Translations under genes and position numbers: made by a program
In this document: piece by piece, positions 43,675 to 51,199 of the stretch
How the letters are laid out: every line of letters starts with the position of its first letter
Position numbering within the stretch: the first letter of the stretch is position 1
Notes under the pieces: generated by a model
What the model saw: only the letters and a program-made list of their open reading frames with translations
Databases searched by the model: none
What the model was told of the DNA's origin: nothing
Assembly (NCBI RefSeq): GCF_000519205.1
Contig: NZ_JAFB01000032.1
Span: 139-64,138 of the forward strand
Length of the DNA stretch: 64,000 bases
Reading direction: 5' to 3'
Origin: Amycolatopsis taiwanensis DSM 45107
Lineage (GTDB): Bacteria > Actinomycetota > Actinomycetes > Mycobacteriales > Pseudonocardiaceae

Positions 43675-44304
43675 CCAGCCGTGAGAGTAGGCATCCAGGT
43701 CAGCGGTATGCCACGCCTCGCCCGGCCTCGCTCGATGGAATCTGAACGTCCCGTTTGTGGTGTTCGTGCCGATGATGCACCGCACCGGCACAGGTTCGTC
43801 CAGCTCGTTCACGAGCCGGACCACCTCCAGCCCGAAGCTCAGCCCGTGCCGGAGCAACAGCGCCTGGTCTTCTTCGGAGATCACTGGCTCTTCGTCCGCC
43901 GTTGATCCGACCTCGACCGGCACCACGTCTTCAAGATGGAAACTGCTGACGAAGCACTCCCAGCCGGTTAGGTCCGGAAATCTCCCCGGTGGCTCACCGG
44001 CCCAACCTGAGTATCCGGCGAACAGCAGGACATCGCCACGCCGAACGACACCCTCACGAAGGATCTCACGCAACATCGGCGCAAGCTCGCCCGGTGGAAT
44101 CATGGCACCTGCCACGCTCGGCCCAAGCGCTCTGGCCGCGACGTCATTCATCCGCACAGTCAGCACGGAACAGAGCGTCTCACCCCCGAGCAAGCTATTT
44201 TCGCTGTGGATCTCCTTGTACCGCACCGGCGGGGATCTCGGCAGCGGGGGAGGCGATGATGGGCCTCCGGGTAGGAGGCCGCGGGCGACGAGTTGGACGA
44301 GCAA
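43615..44304 (-). CDS. Unrecognised protein, probably lacking its original N-terminus
   Basis: The only usable start is a TTG at 44304, giving 229 residues. The frame continues upstream without a start as EELFGGSIGVAIAALVQTIA and then GFHGGYWFLTGALLVQLVA, so two apparent membrane segments precede the TTG; a stop codon ends the frame near 44430. The soluble part (about 45-229) contains GDVLLFAGYSGWAGEPPG, LTGWECFVSSFHLEDVVP and IIGTNTTNGTFRFHRA. I do not recognise it. It looks like a membrane-anchored protein whose first codons were lost or frameshifted. Confidence 0.5.
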   Translation of the reverse strand: MLVQLVARGLLPGGPSSPPPLPRSPPVRYKEIHSENSLLGGETLCSVLTVRMNDVAARALGPSVAGAMIPPGELAPMLREILREGVVRRGDVLLFAGYSGWAGEPPGRFPDLTGWECFVSSFHLEDVVPVEVGSTADEEPVISEEDQALLLRHGLSFGLEVVRLVNELDEPVPVRCIIGTNTTNGTFRFHRARPGEAWHTADLDAYSHGWSVQKLIVVDSGPASLGDTP

Positions 44305-44475
44305 GGCGCCGGTCAGGAACCAGTACCCGCCGTGGAAGCCGGCCAGCGTGTCGCCCGCAATCGTCTGGACGAGTGCGGCGATGGCGACGCCGATCGAACC
44401 GCCGAACAGTTCTTCGCGCTACTCAGTGGTCCGATGGAAAACGAGCACGCCTCGGCGCCCGCCGGGTACCGGTCT

Positions 44476-45237
44476 TCATTCCTTCAAACGTCGACGCCCC
44501 TGTGATGGGTCATTGGACTCGATCTGCCTGAGCTGGGCAGCGATCGCCGCTATTTCCTCGGTTGTTTCGTAGCCTGGATGGTGAATCCACCAGCCCGGGC
44601 CCCAGCGCAGCACCCTGCCGTACAGGGTCAGGATGAGTCCCTCCTCGAAGTCCTTCGCCGGAACTCGGATATCGCGAACCAAGGGGTCAGCCTCGGTCAT
44701 GCTGTCGAACATGCCTTTTCCGGGCATGTACCGCTGCGTGGCCTCGTTCCAACAGTCGACGAACACCCAGCCTGTGGCGTCAGCTGGGACGTAGCACAAC
44801 ACTCGCTGACCAACGATCAGGCTCGGCGGGCCAAAGACGGTCTCGACCTCGCTGCGGTGGATGTCGCGATCCGCCACCCAGTCACGCAGCTTTGTCAATG
44901 GTGCCCATTCGGCTGAATCAAGCACGCGGTCCACCGTGAGGTAGCCCAGCCGGTGAAACTGCTCGGCGAACACCGAGGCGACCTCCTCTCTGCACTGCCG
45001 CTCGCGCCCGAAGATCGCCGAAAACGGCCCCTGCACCCCGGACTGACCGAAGCGCCGCACCGTCCTCATAATCTGTTCGAGGTCGTCCTCCCTTTCGTCG
45101 AGGAAGCACAGGTCGTAGAGTCGGGCTCTCGCCATTAATTCCATTCCCCGACCGTCGTGTGCACACATCCCAGGACGGGTGAACATCATTGGCAGTTCTT
45201 TCAGCCACCGCTGCCTGAATTCTTCCACTGTGCGCAT
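44476..45237 (-). CDS. Hypothetical cytoplasmic protein
   Basis: About 253 residues from ATG 45237 (MRTVEEFRQRWLKELPMMF); an ATG nine codons upstream is possible. Notable parts are RPGMCAHDGRGMELMARARL, FLDEREDDLEQIMRTVRRFG and LRWGPGWWIHHPGYETTEEI. No signal peptide or membrane helix is present. I do not recognise the family. Downstream on the same strand is the unrecognised membrane-anchored gene; the overextended tail of HNH copy 2 overlaps its first 320 bp in another frame. Confidence 0.6.
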   Translation of the reverse strand: MRTVEEFRQRWLKELPMMFTRPGMCAHDGRGMELMARARLYDLCFLDEREDDLEQIMRTVRRFGQSGVQGPFSAIFGRERQCREEVASVFAEQFHRLGYLTVDRVLDSAEWAPLTKLRDWVADRDIHRSEVETVFGPPSLIVGQRVLCYVPADATGWVFVDCWNEATQRYMPGKGMFDSMTEADPLVRDIRVPAKDFEEGLILTLYGRVLRWGPGWWIHHPGYETTEEIAAIAAQLRQIESNDPSQGRRRLKE

Positions 45238-46756
45238 TCGGACATAATACCCGCGATTCATCACTCGGTGGACCGGGCTCCGGGGTCAATTGCCGCCGGA
45301 TTGCCGGGAATGCCAGGCGTCCAGCGCTTGCTGTTGGCGATTTGCTTGCCGCGTTGACGGCCGATGCAGTGATCCACGAGCGTCGAGACCAGGTCGCCAA
45401 CCGGTTACGCGAGGGATCTCCCATCGTTCGAAGCCGACCGATACAAGCGGCATAACCAGGCCGAGTTGGGATTCGACCACCGCAACCGGTACCGGGCGAT
45501 CGCCAGGCTCGGAACGGCGGTTCTGGGGTGCCGCCGCCTTGCTGATCGTCCTTTGTGGAACCGTCGGTTTTTCCGACGGTGGGTTTGAAGATGGGTTGCG
45601 GCCGGGTGGTGTGGGTGCGCCCGGTCGGGGTCGTTACCGTCAATTCGCTCGTTGCCTCGTCGAGGCGGAAGCCCCAGCCGGAGACGTCCTTCAAGCGATG
45701 GTGATTCCGGCAAAGACAGGTGAGATTCGCTTTGGACGTGTGGCCGTTCTTGCCGCGGCGGTAGTCCCGGTGATGGTCCACATCCGACCGTTGTGCGGGT
45801 CGTCGGCAACCCGCCACTCTACATTCTCGATCCCGCACGCGGACGAGTTCGTCGAGGGCGGCGGGTGGCCGGTAGCGGGTGTGGCCGACGTCGAGGACTG
45901 CGCCGGAGGTGGGGTCGCAGGTGACTTTGCGCCACACGCTGTTTTCGTCTGCCATGATCTGGCGGGCGATCTCACCGGGAATGGGCCCGTGACCGGCGAG
46001 TTCACATCCGGTGTCGGTGATGCCCAGCGCCGCGTCGATCGGGACGTGAACGTAGACTTGGGCGAGCACACCGGGCAGTCCTTCGTGTTTACCCAGCGCA
46101 AGGTCGGCTAGCACGTCGGCGCGGAGTTGATCGAGTGTGCGGTCCTCGTCCTTGGCCTTCAGCTTGCGGGCTATGGCATCCACCCGCGCGTAGATGGCGC
46201 TGGCGATCTCGGCGGGCAGGTAGGCCCAGAGGGAAGCCATTCCCTCCTCGGCATTCATTAACTCGACCCGGCGATCCTTACGACGCTTCTTCGCCCGCTG
46301 TGCATAGCCGTCGGGATCAATCGCGCAAACGGCATCGCGCGCGATCCTCCGCACCCTCTCAGAGTCCTTGCCCGCCAGGCGTCCAGCGATTTTCTCGTCC
46401 ACCTCACGAGCCTGGTCATCCGACAGGGCGGCGGTCACGTCGCAGATTTTGCCTGCGGTGCGCAGGTCGACTTCGCCGTCCTCCATGGCGGCCAGCAAAC
46501 GGGGAAGCCGGGTGGTCAACGTTTCTGCCACGTCGACCAGACCAGCGGCGGCCTGTCGGCTGACCGACAGTTCGAGGGAGACTTCATCGGCCACCCATCT
46601 CGTATGGCCACGGATCTTGCATAGTCGAGCAATGGCGTGTACCTGGATGGCTTGGGACCGGCATATCGCTTCCCGTGCCACGGTCATGGTCTCGACCGCG
46701 GCGTGGTCGGACATGCGAGCGATGTCGTCACCGCACAGCGAAAACAGGTCGTACAT
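44918..46756 (-). CDS. DUF222 / HNH endonuclease, copy 2, stop codon lost and frame extended
   Basis: The first about 415 residues closely match copy 1 (MYDLFSLCGDDIARMSDHAA, the CRVAGCRRPAQRSDVDHH nuclease core and the CRNHHRLKD finger). Copy 1 ends EPPF-stop; here the equivalent EPPF (about 45512) is followed by an arginine codon. The frame then runs about 198 codons further, down to 44918, into the next gene in a different frame. The extension (AWRSPGTGCGGRIPTRPG and on) has no recognisable domain and is Arg/Pro-rich like noncoding frame, so it is probably an accident of stop loss. The start is ATG 46756, or the GTG just before it. Confidence 0.85.
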   Translation of the reverse strand: MYDLFSLCGDDIARMSDHAAVETMTVAREAICRSQAIQVHAIARLCKIRGHTRWVADEVSLELSVSRQAAAGLVDVAETLTTRLPRLLAAMEDGEVDLRTAGKICDVTAALSDDQAREVDEKIAGRLAGKDSERVRRIARDAVCAIDPDGYAQRAKKRRKDRRVELMNAEEGMASLWAYLPAEIASAIYARVDAIARKLKAKDEDRTLDQLRADVLADLALGKHEGLPGVLAQVYVHVPIDAALGITDTGCELAGHGPIPGEIARQIMADENSVWRKVTCDPTSGAVLDVGHTRYRPPAALDELVRVRDRECRVAGCRRPAQRSDVDHHRDYRRGKNGHTSKANLTCLCRNHHRLKDVSGWGFRLDEATSELTVTTPTGRTHTTRPQPIFKPTVGKTDGSTKDDQQGGGTPEPPFRAWRSPGTGCGGRIPTRPGYAACIGRLRTMGDPSRNRLATWSRRSWITASAVNAASKSPTASAGRLAFPAIRRQLTPEPGPPSDESRVLCPNAHSGRIQAAVAERTANDVHPSWDVCTRRSGNGINGESPTLRPVLPRRKGGRPRTDYEDGAALRSVRGAGAVFGDLRARAAVQRGGRLGVRRAVSPAGLPHGGPRA

Positions 46757-46800
46757 CACGAGATTTTCCTTCGCTCGAAGACGGCGGAGTACCTCAATTT

Positions 46801-46831
46801 TATCGATCAGACGGTCGATGGTCCATCGAAC
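46801..46831 (-). promoter_or_regulatory. Promoter/operator element of HNH copy 2, shared with copy 1
   Basis: On the minus strand GTTCGATGGA (46831-46822), 12 bp, TGATCGATA (46809-46801) with TAAAAT as a -10 candidate. Spacing and distance to the start codon match copy 1 (7407-7441), although the bases between and around differ. The rest of 46760-47059 holds no gene. Confidence 0.5.
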
Positions 46832-47059
46832 ATGACCGGAAAACCCTCACCGGACTGGGTACGAATACCTGCAGTGGCCACAAAAGCCATCCACGCTCAT
46901 CCACACTCCCGCACCCGAGGCCGCGCGAGAACTTGGTAGACCGGAAATGGGACGATCCTTCACGTGGTCCGAGTATCGCGTAGGACTATTTTTCTCCGGA
47001 TAGCTCGTCTGTGCCAATACCGGCGACGAGGCCTTCGCTCACTTGAACGCCAGCAAGTA

Positions 47060-47953
47060 TCAGGTGTTCCCGAGTTGGGCGAGGCAGTGCTTCGTCCAGC
47101 GGGTATGACGGTCACGCAGATCGGTTGCGGTCAGGTCGGTGCGGCCGAGGGGGTGATAGTTGGGCAGCCAGGTTTCCACCACGTGGTGGGAGTTGGTAAG
47201 AGCGAACAGATCCCACAGATGGACGTCGGGTACCGGCTGCCCGGCCGCGTGCTCGTATGCGGACAGGAAGGTCCCGGCGGCATCGTGGTCGTGCAGCAGC
47301 ACGAGGTCCAAACGGCACCAACTCACGTCGAAGCCACGCGGTGCGAGCGCCGCCCCCGCCCAGTCGATCACGCTGGTGATGGTCGTGCCCTGCCACAAGA
47401 CATTGCCCGTCCAGTAGTCGTAGTGAGTCAGCACGGATGGTTGCTGAGCGAGGCGATGTTCGTAGGGAAGCAAGGCCGGGGCGGTCGGCGCGGTCGACCG
47501 TGCGGGGGTTGCCGCCTTGATCGCCGCCTGCACGCCGTCCCGGAACGAGCCCAATCGGTCCAGCGGCGTCGCATGCACCCGGGCCAGAGTCTGGGCCAGT
47601 TTGGTTGCCCCGCGACCCGGGTCAGCCGGGGTGATGTCCGGGCGGCCAGGCATCCGAGTGATGAGTGTGGCGGGATGACCAGCGTGCTCTCCGGATGGGT
47701 CCACGGCGATCAGGCGTGGTGCCCAGCCGCTGAGACCGTCCAGGGTGGTCAGGACAGCGGCTTCGTTGCCAGCGGCGGTGTCACCGGCCGGGAAACACCG
47801 CAACACCGCGTCACAACTCGGGCTCGCAGTAAGCAGCAAGTAGGTCTTGGCATGAGTGCCACCGGCCAAGGGGCGCACCAACTCGACTGTGGCATGCGGG
47901 CCCACCGCTCGAGCCGCCCACGCCAGCGCAGCCGGCGACACCGCGTCAATCAT
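47060..47953 (-). CDS. Aminoglycoside phosphotransferase-family kinase (APH/choline kinase fold)
   Basis: About 297 residues from ATG 47953 (MIDAVSPAALAWAARAVG). The nucleotide loop region is LVRPLAGGTHAKTYLL, the catalytic loop is LTHYDYWTGNVLW (HxDxxxxN) and the metal-binding segment is SVIDWAGAALAPRGFD. This is the PF01636 kinase fold, which covers aminoglycoside, macrolide, choline and many unknown substrates. The usual HGD is HYD here, as in many non-resistance members, so antibiotic resistance is not implied. It is a single gene between the HNH copy 2 promoter and the MFS gene region. Confidence 0.8.
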   Translation of the reverse strand: MIDAVSPAALAWAARAVGPHATVELVRPLAGGTHAKTYLLLTASPSCDAVLRCFPAGDTAAGNEAAVLTTLDGLSGWAPRLIAVDPSGEHAGHPATLITRMPGRPDITPADPGRGATKLAQTLARVHATPLDRLGSFRDGVQAAIKAATPARSTAPTAPALLPYEHRLAQQPSVLTHYDYWTGNVLWQGTTITSVIDWAGAALAPRGFDVSWCRLDLVLLHDHDAAGTFLSAYEHAAGQPVPDVHLWDLFALTNSHHVVETWLPNYHPLGRTDLTATDLRDRHTRWTKHCLAQLGNT

Positions 47954-48348
47954 TGGGACATTCTGCACGACGAGCGCGGATCGAACCACCGAGTTCTGGC
48001 CATTCCGCACCATGCGCACGCAGACGACCATGTGCCGTCTCCTGTACCAGGAGACCACGGTTAATGTCCTTTTCGGTCGCCGTTCGGCTGGGACGAGATG
48101 AACGACCGGCCCAAACCACCACACGAGGAGATCGAGGACCACCTACGCCGCGACAAGGACGATGTCGAGTAGATCCCGGCTGCCAACCTTCTGGGCAGCC
48201 GATTCTGGTGGGCACGAACGCAGAAGCGCTCGCGCCCACTGGAATCATCAGCAGGATGCCCCGAAACCCGCCCTCGTCCTCCGGGACCAACACGTGGTGA
48301 TGAGATGTGCGGCGTGCACTGTCACCTGTGCGCCGTGCTGGGCTGCCT

Positions 48349-48372
48349 TGTGATCCGGGGAATCGAACCCCG
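48349..48372 (-). other. tRNA-like 3' fragment (T-arm and part of acceptor)
   Basis: On the minus strand, CGGGGTTCGATTCCCCGG forms a perfect T-stem-loop, followed by ATCACAA. No anticodon or D-arm fits upstream, so this is not a tRNA gene. A 3' tRNA piece is what an integrase attachment site leaves behind. The stretch 47954-48430 otherwise contains no supported gene; a 24-codon frame at 48098 is too short to call. Confidence 0.4.
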
Positions 48373-48430
48373 TGCGCTGCCCTCCGCGCGCCAGGAGAGC
48401 CGGGTTGACGCCGCTGCGCGGATTCAACGA

Positions 48431-49789
48431 TCAGGCATTACCAGGGCTGACGGTGGCCGTGGCATGGGGCGAGCGCACGTCGTCGTCGAACATGTCACGC
48501 TGACGGATCGCGAGCGCGCACACGGCGCTGATCACTGCGGTGATGGCGAGGTAAGCCACGACGCCGGTCGTGCCGGCTTTGCCTGCCAGGAAGGCCAGGA
48601 TCAGCGGGGTGAGCCCCGATGCCACGATGCCGGATAACTGGTACACGACAGAGATTCCGGTGCAGCGCCGGGAAACCGGGAACAGTTCCGCGTAGAACGC
48701 CGCCTGGGGGCCGTACATCACCGGGTAGCTGATGCCCAGCACGGCAACGAGCGAAAGGGTGATCAGGACGGTGTTGCCCGTGGAAACCGCGGCCAGCGTG
48801 GGTATCGCGAGCACCATCGTCGTCAGCGCGCCGACGACGAATATCCGTCGGCGGCCGACGCGATCGGACAGCCGGCCGAAGACCGGGATGAAGAACACCA
48901 TGACCGCCGCCGCGATCATCACCGCCACCAGCAGCGGCTGTTTGTCGAGATGCACGGTGCCGGTTCCGTAGGAGATCACGAAAACGGCCCAGGTGTTGTA
49001 GGCCACACCTTCGGTGAACCTGCTGCCCATGCCGAGCAGGACGTGCCGCAGGGAAGTCCGGTCCCGGACCAGTTCGAGGGCCGGTACGGTGGAGGCGCCC
49101 TCCTGCTGTTCCATCGCCCGGAAGGCGGGAGTTTCCATGATCTTGACTCGCACCAGGAGGCCCACGACCACGAGTACCGCGGAGAGCAGGAAAGCGATCC
49201 GCCAGCCCCACGCGAGGAACGCCGCCTCGCTGGTGATGGCGTCGAGTCCGGCCAGCACCCCGGTGCCGAGCATCAACCCGATCGCGAGCCCGATCTGCGG
49301 GAAACTCCCGTAAAGTCCTCGTTTCCCAGGCGGCGCGTACTCGGTCGCCATGAGCACGGCCCCGCCCCATTCACCACCGACCGCGACGCCCTGGGCGAGC
49401 CTGAGCAGGACCAGCAGGATCGGGGCGGCCGAGCCGATCGTGCCGTAGCTGGGCAGCACCCCGATCAGGCAGGTCGCGACGCCCATGATGAGCATGGTTG
49501 CCACGAGGATCTTCTTACGGCCGAACTTGTCGCCGAGGTGGCCGAAGATGAGCCCGCCGACCGGACGGGCGACGAAGCCCAGCGCGAAAGTAGCGAATGA
49601 CAAAAGGGTGCCGACAAACGGATCAGAACCGGGAAAGTAGAGCTTGTTGAACACGATGCCCGCGGCCGTGCCGTAGAGGAAGAAGTCGTACCACTCCACG
49701 GTCGTGCCGATGACGCTCGACGCCACGACGAGGCGTACGTCGCTGCTTCCGGCGGAATCGCCGCCGGTTTTCGTGCGAGTTGGCTTCAT
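48431..49789 (-). CDS. MFS transporter, metabolite:H+ symporter (MHS) family
   Basis: A 452-residue, 12-helix transporter. The opening VASSVIGTTVEWYDFFLYGTAAG, the loop FGHLGDKFGRKKIL and the region LRLAQGVAVGGEWGGAVLM are MHS-family signatures (ShiA, ProP, KgtP, dicarboxylate and aromatic acid symporters). It would import an organic anion with protons. It starts 17 bp after the iron alcohol dehydrogenase gene stop, so they are one operon. The likely substrate is the hydroxy-acid or hydroxy-sulfonate processed by its neighbours (inference). Confidence 0.9.
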   Translation of the reverse strand: MKPTRTKTGGDSAGSSDVRLVVASSVIGTTVEWYDFFLYGTAAGIVFNKLYFPGSDPFVGTLLSFATFALGFVARPVGGLIFGHLGDKFGRKKILVATMLIMGVATCLIGVLPSYGTIGSAAPILLVLLRLAQGVAVGGEWGGAVLMATEYAPPGKRGLYGSFPQIGLAIGLMLGTGVLAGLDAITSEAAFLAWGWRIAFLLSAVLVVVGLLVRVKIMETPAFRAMEQQEGASTVPALELVRDRTSLRHVLLGMGSRFTEGVAYNTWAVFVISYGTGTVHLDKQPLLVAVMIAAAVMVFFIPVFGRLSDRVGRRRIFVVGALTTMVLAIPTLAAVSTGNTVLITLSLVAVLGISYPVMYGPQAAFYAELFPVSRRCTGISVVYQLSGIVASGLTPLILAFLAGKAGTTGVVAYLAITAVISAVCALAIRQRDMFDDDVRSPHATATVSPGNA

Positions 49790-49806
49790 TGAAAGCTCCG
49801 TTGCTT

Positions 49807-51114
49807 TCAGAGGGATCGGCGGAAGATGTTTTCGAGAGCGGTTCGATCGACGGGGCGCGGCACGACGGAGAGCTGGCGGGTCTGTTTGAGGGTGCCGTCG
49901 ACGAGCGTGTCGATGTCGGACTCGTCGTAGCCGAAGGCGTGCAGTCCCCTCGGCATCTGAATGTCGGCCATCAGTTCGGTGAGGACGCCAGGCAGGGCAT
50001 CGGCACCGTCGGTCGCGGTGAAGGTCTGTCCACCGGACAGCAGGGTCGCGGCTCGCAGATGGCGTTCGGGGGAGGCGGGGTAGGTCCAGCGGAACACCTC
50101 GGCGGCGGTGGCGGACACCGCCTGGCCGTGCGGCACCATGGGCATCTCGGGGTAATCAGCGGCCTGGTACTGCTTGACGGCGCCGGCAATGGGGTAGGCG
50201 TTGGCGTGGGGCAGGTGGGTGCCGGCGTTGCCGAATCCGGTGCCCGCGTAGGTGGACGCCAGCGCCATCTGGGTGCGCGCCTGCATGTCGCGTCCATTGA
50301 GGACGGCGGCCCGCAGATGCTTTCCGACCAGGGACATCGCCATCTCGCACCACACATCACTGATCGGGTTCGAGCCGCAGAATGCCGGCCGTCGCATGGG
50401 GTCTTCCGGTGCCGGCTTCGCGTCGAAGGCCACACAGGTGTAGCTCTCCAAGGCGTGCGAGAGCACGTCCATGCCGCTGGCGGCGGTCACCGCCGGGGGA
50501 AGGGTGACAGTGGTCCTGGGGTCGACCACGGCCAGCGACGGCCGTAGCCGAGGGTGGCTCACCCCGGCCTTGAGATGGAGGTCGAGCAGGTCGACCACGC
50601 AGATGGTGGTGGACTCCGAACCGGTTCCGGCGGTCGTCGGCACCGCGATCAGCGGTTTCAGCGGCAACCACGGCGCCTTGCCCGCGCCGATCGGCGGCGT
50701 CACGAAGTCCAGCAGTTCGCCGGGGTGGGTGGTGAGGAGGTTGACGGCTTTCGCGGTGTCCATCGCGGAGCCACCACCGATCGCCACGAAGCAATCCCAT
50801 TCCTGTTGCCTCGCGTAGGCGACGGCCTCATTGATGCTTACGTCGGTGGGCTCGACTCCGACCGCGTCGAAGATTTCGCTTTTCACACCGGCGGCGCGGA
50901 TCGAGTCGAGCACGCGATCGGGAATCCCGGTCTGACGTACGCCGGGGTCGGTGAGGATCAGGCACGACTTCGCCTGGCGGGCCGCGACTTCGGCCCCGAC
51001 CTCGTCGAGGGCGCCGATACCGAACTTCAACGGCGGCGCGGCCCAGGTGAACACACTCTCGTTGCGGTGCAGCTCGGACAGGGGGACCACTCCTAACGTC
51101 GACATTGACAACAT
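49807..51114 (-). CDS. Iron-containing alcohol dehydrogenase, hydroxyacid-oxoacid transhydrogenase (ADHFE1) type
   Basis: A 435-residue Fe-ADH. The nucleotide motif is AIGGGSAMDTAKAVNLL. The strings RPAFCGSNPISDVW and GFGNAGTHLPHANAYPIAG, with VPHGQAVS, are diagnostic for the hydroxyacid-oxoacid transhydrogenase subgroup (human ADHFE1) rather than ordinary Fe-ADHs. Metal-ligand histidines lie in HLPHANAYP and VPHGQ. In that subgroup an omega-hydroxyacid (4-hydroxybutyrate) is oxidised while 2-oxoglutarate is reduced to D-2-hydroxyglutarate on a bound nicotinamide. The start is ATG 51114 or 51105. It is divergent from a YdiJ-like dehydrogenase that could recycle D-2-hydroxyglutarate. Confidence 0.88.
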   Translation of the reverse strand: MLSMSTLGVVPLSELHRNESVFTWAAPPLKFGIGALDEVGAEVAARQAKSCLILTDPGVRQTGIPDRVLDSIRAAGVKSEIFDAVGVEPTDVSINEAVAYARQQEWDCFVAIGGGSAMDTAKAVNLLTTHPGELLDFVTPPIGAGKAPWLPLKPLIAVPTTAGTGSESTTICVVDLLDLHLKAGVSHPRLRPSLAVVDPRTTVTLPPAVTAASGMDVLSHALESYTCVAFDAKPAPEDPMRRPAFCGSNPISDVWCEMAMSLVGKHLRAAVLNGRDMQARTQMALASTYAGTGFGNAGTHLPHANAYPIAGAVKQYQAADYPEMPMVPHGQAVSATAAEVFRWTYPASPERHLRAATLLSGGQTFTATDGADALPGVLTELMADIQMPRGLHAFGYDESDIDTLVDGTLKQTRQLSVVPRPVDRTALENIFRRSL

Positions 51115-51123
51115 GTGGAGCTT

Positions 51124-51162
51124 GTATCCACTATGTGGTCGCTACACCCTAGCTGTGGATAC
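51124..51162. promoter_or_regulatory. Divergent operator between the transhydrogenase and FAD/FeS dehydrogenase genes
   Basis: GTATCCAC (51124-51131) and GTGGATAC (51155-51162) are perfect 8-bp inverted arms with centres 31 bp apart, about three helix turns. A nested GTGGA-7 bp-TCCAC pair overlaps the left arm. The site fills the 85-bp gap between the two divergent starts, so it should control both. The IclR gene at 54234 is the nearest candidate regulator. Confidence 0.6.
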
Positions 51163-51199
51163 AGTCGCTGTGAACCCCCGAAGTTGACTGGAGATGCCC

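Noticed and set aside
47060-47953. Aminoglycoside resistance gene
   Set aside because: The fold fits, but HYD replaces the HGD typical of resistance kinases, and the family is broad; substrate left open.
48301-48430. A complete tRNA gene
   Set aside because: Only the T-arm and a few acceptor bases can be matched; no anticodon or D-arm and no matching 5' acceptor strand.
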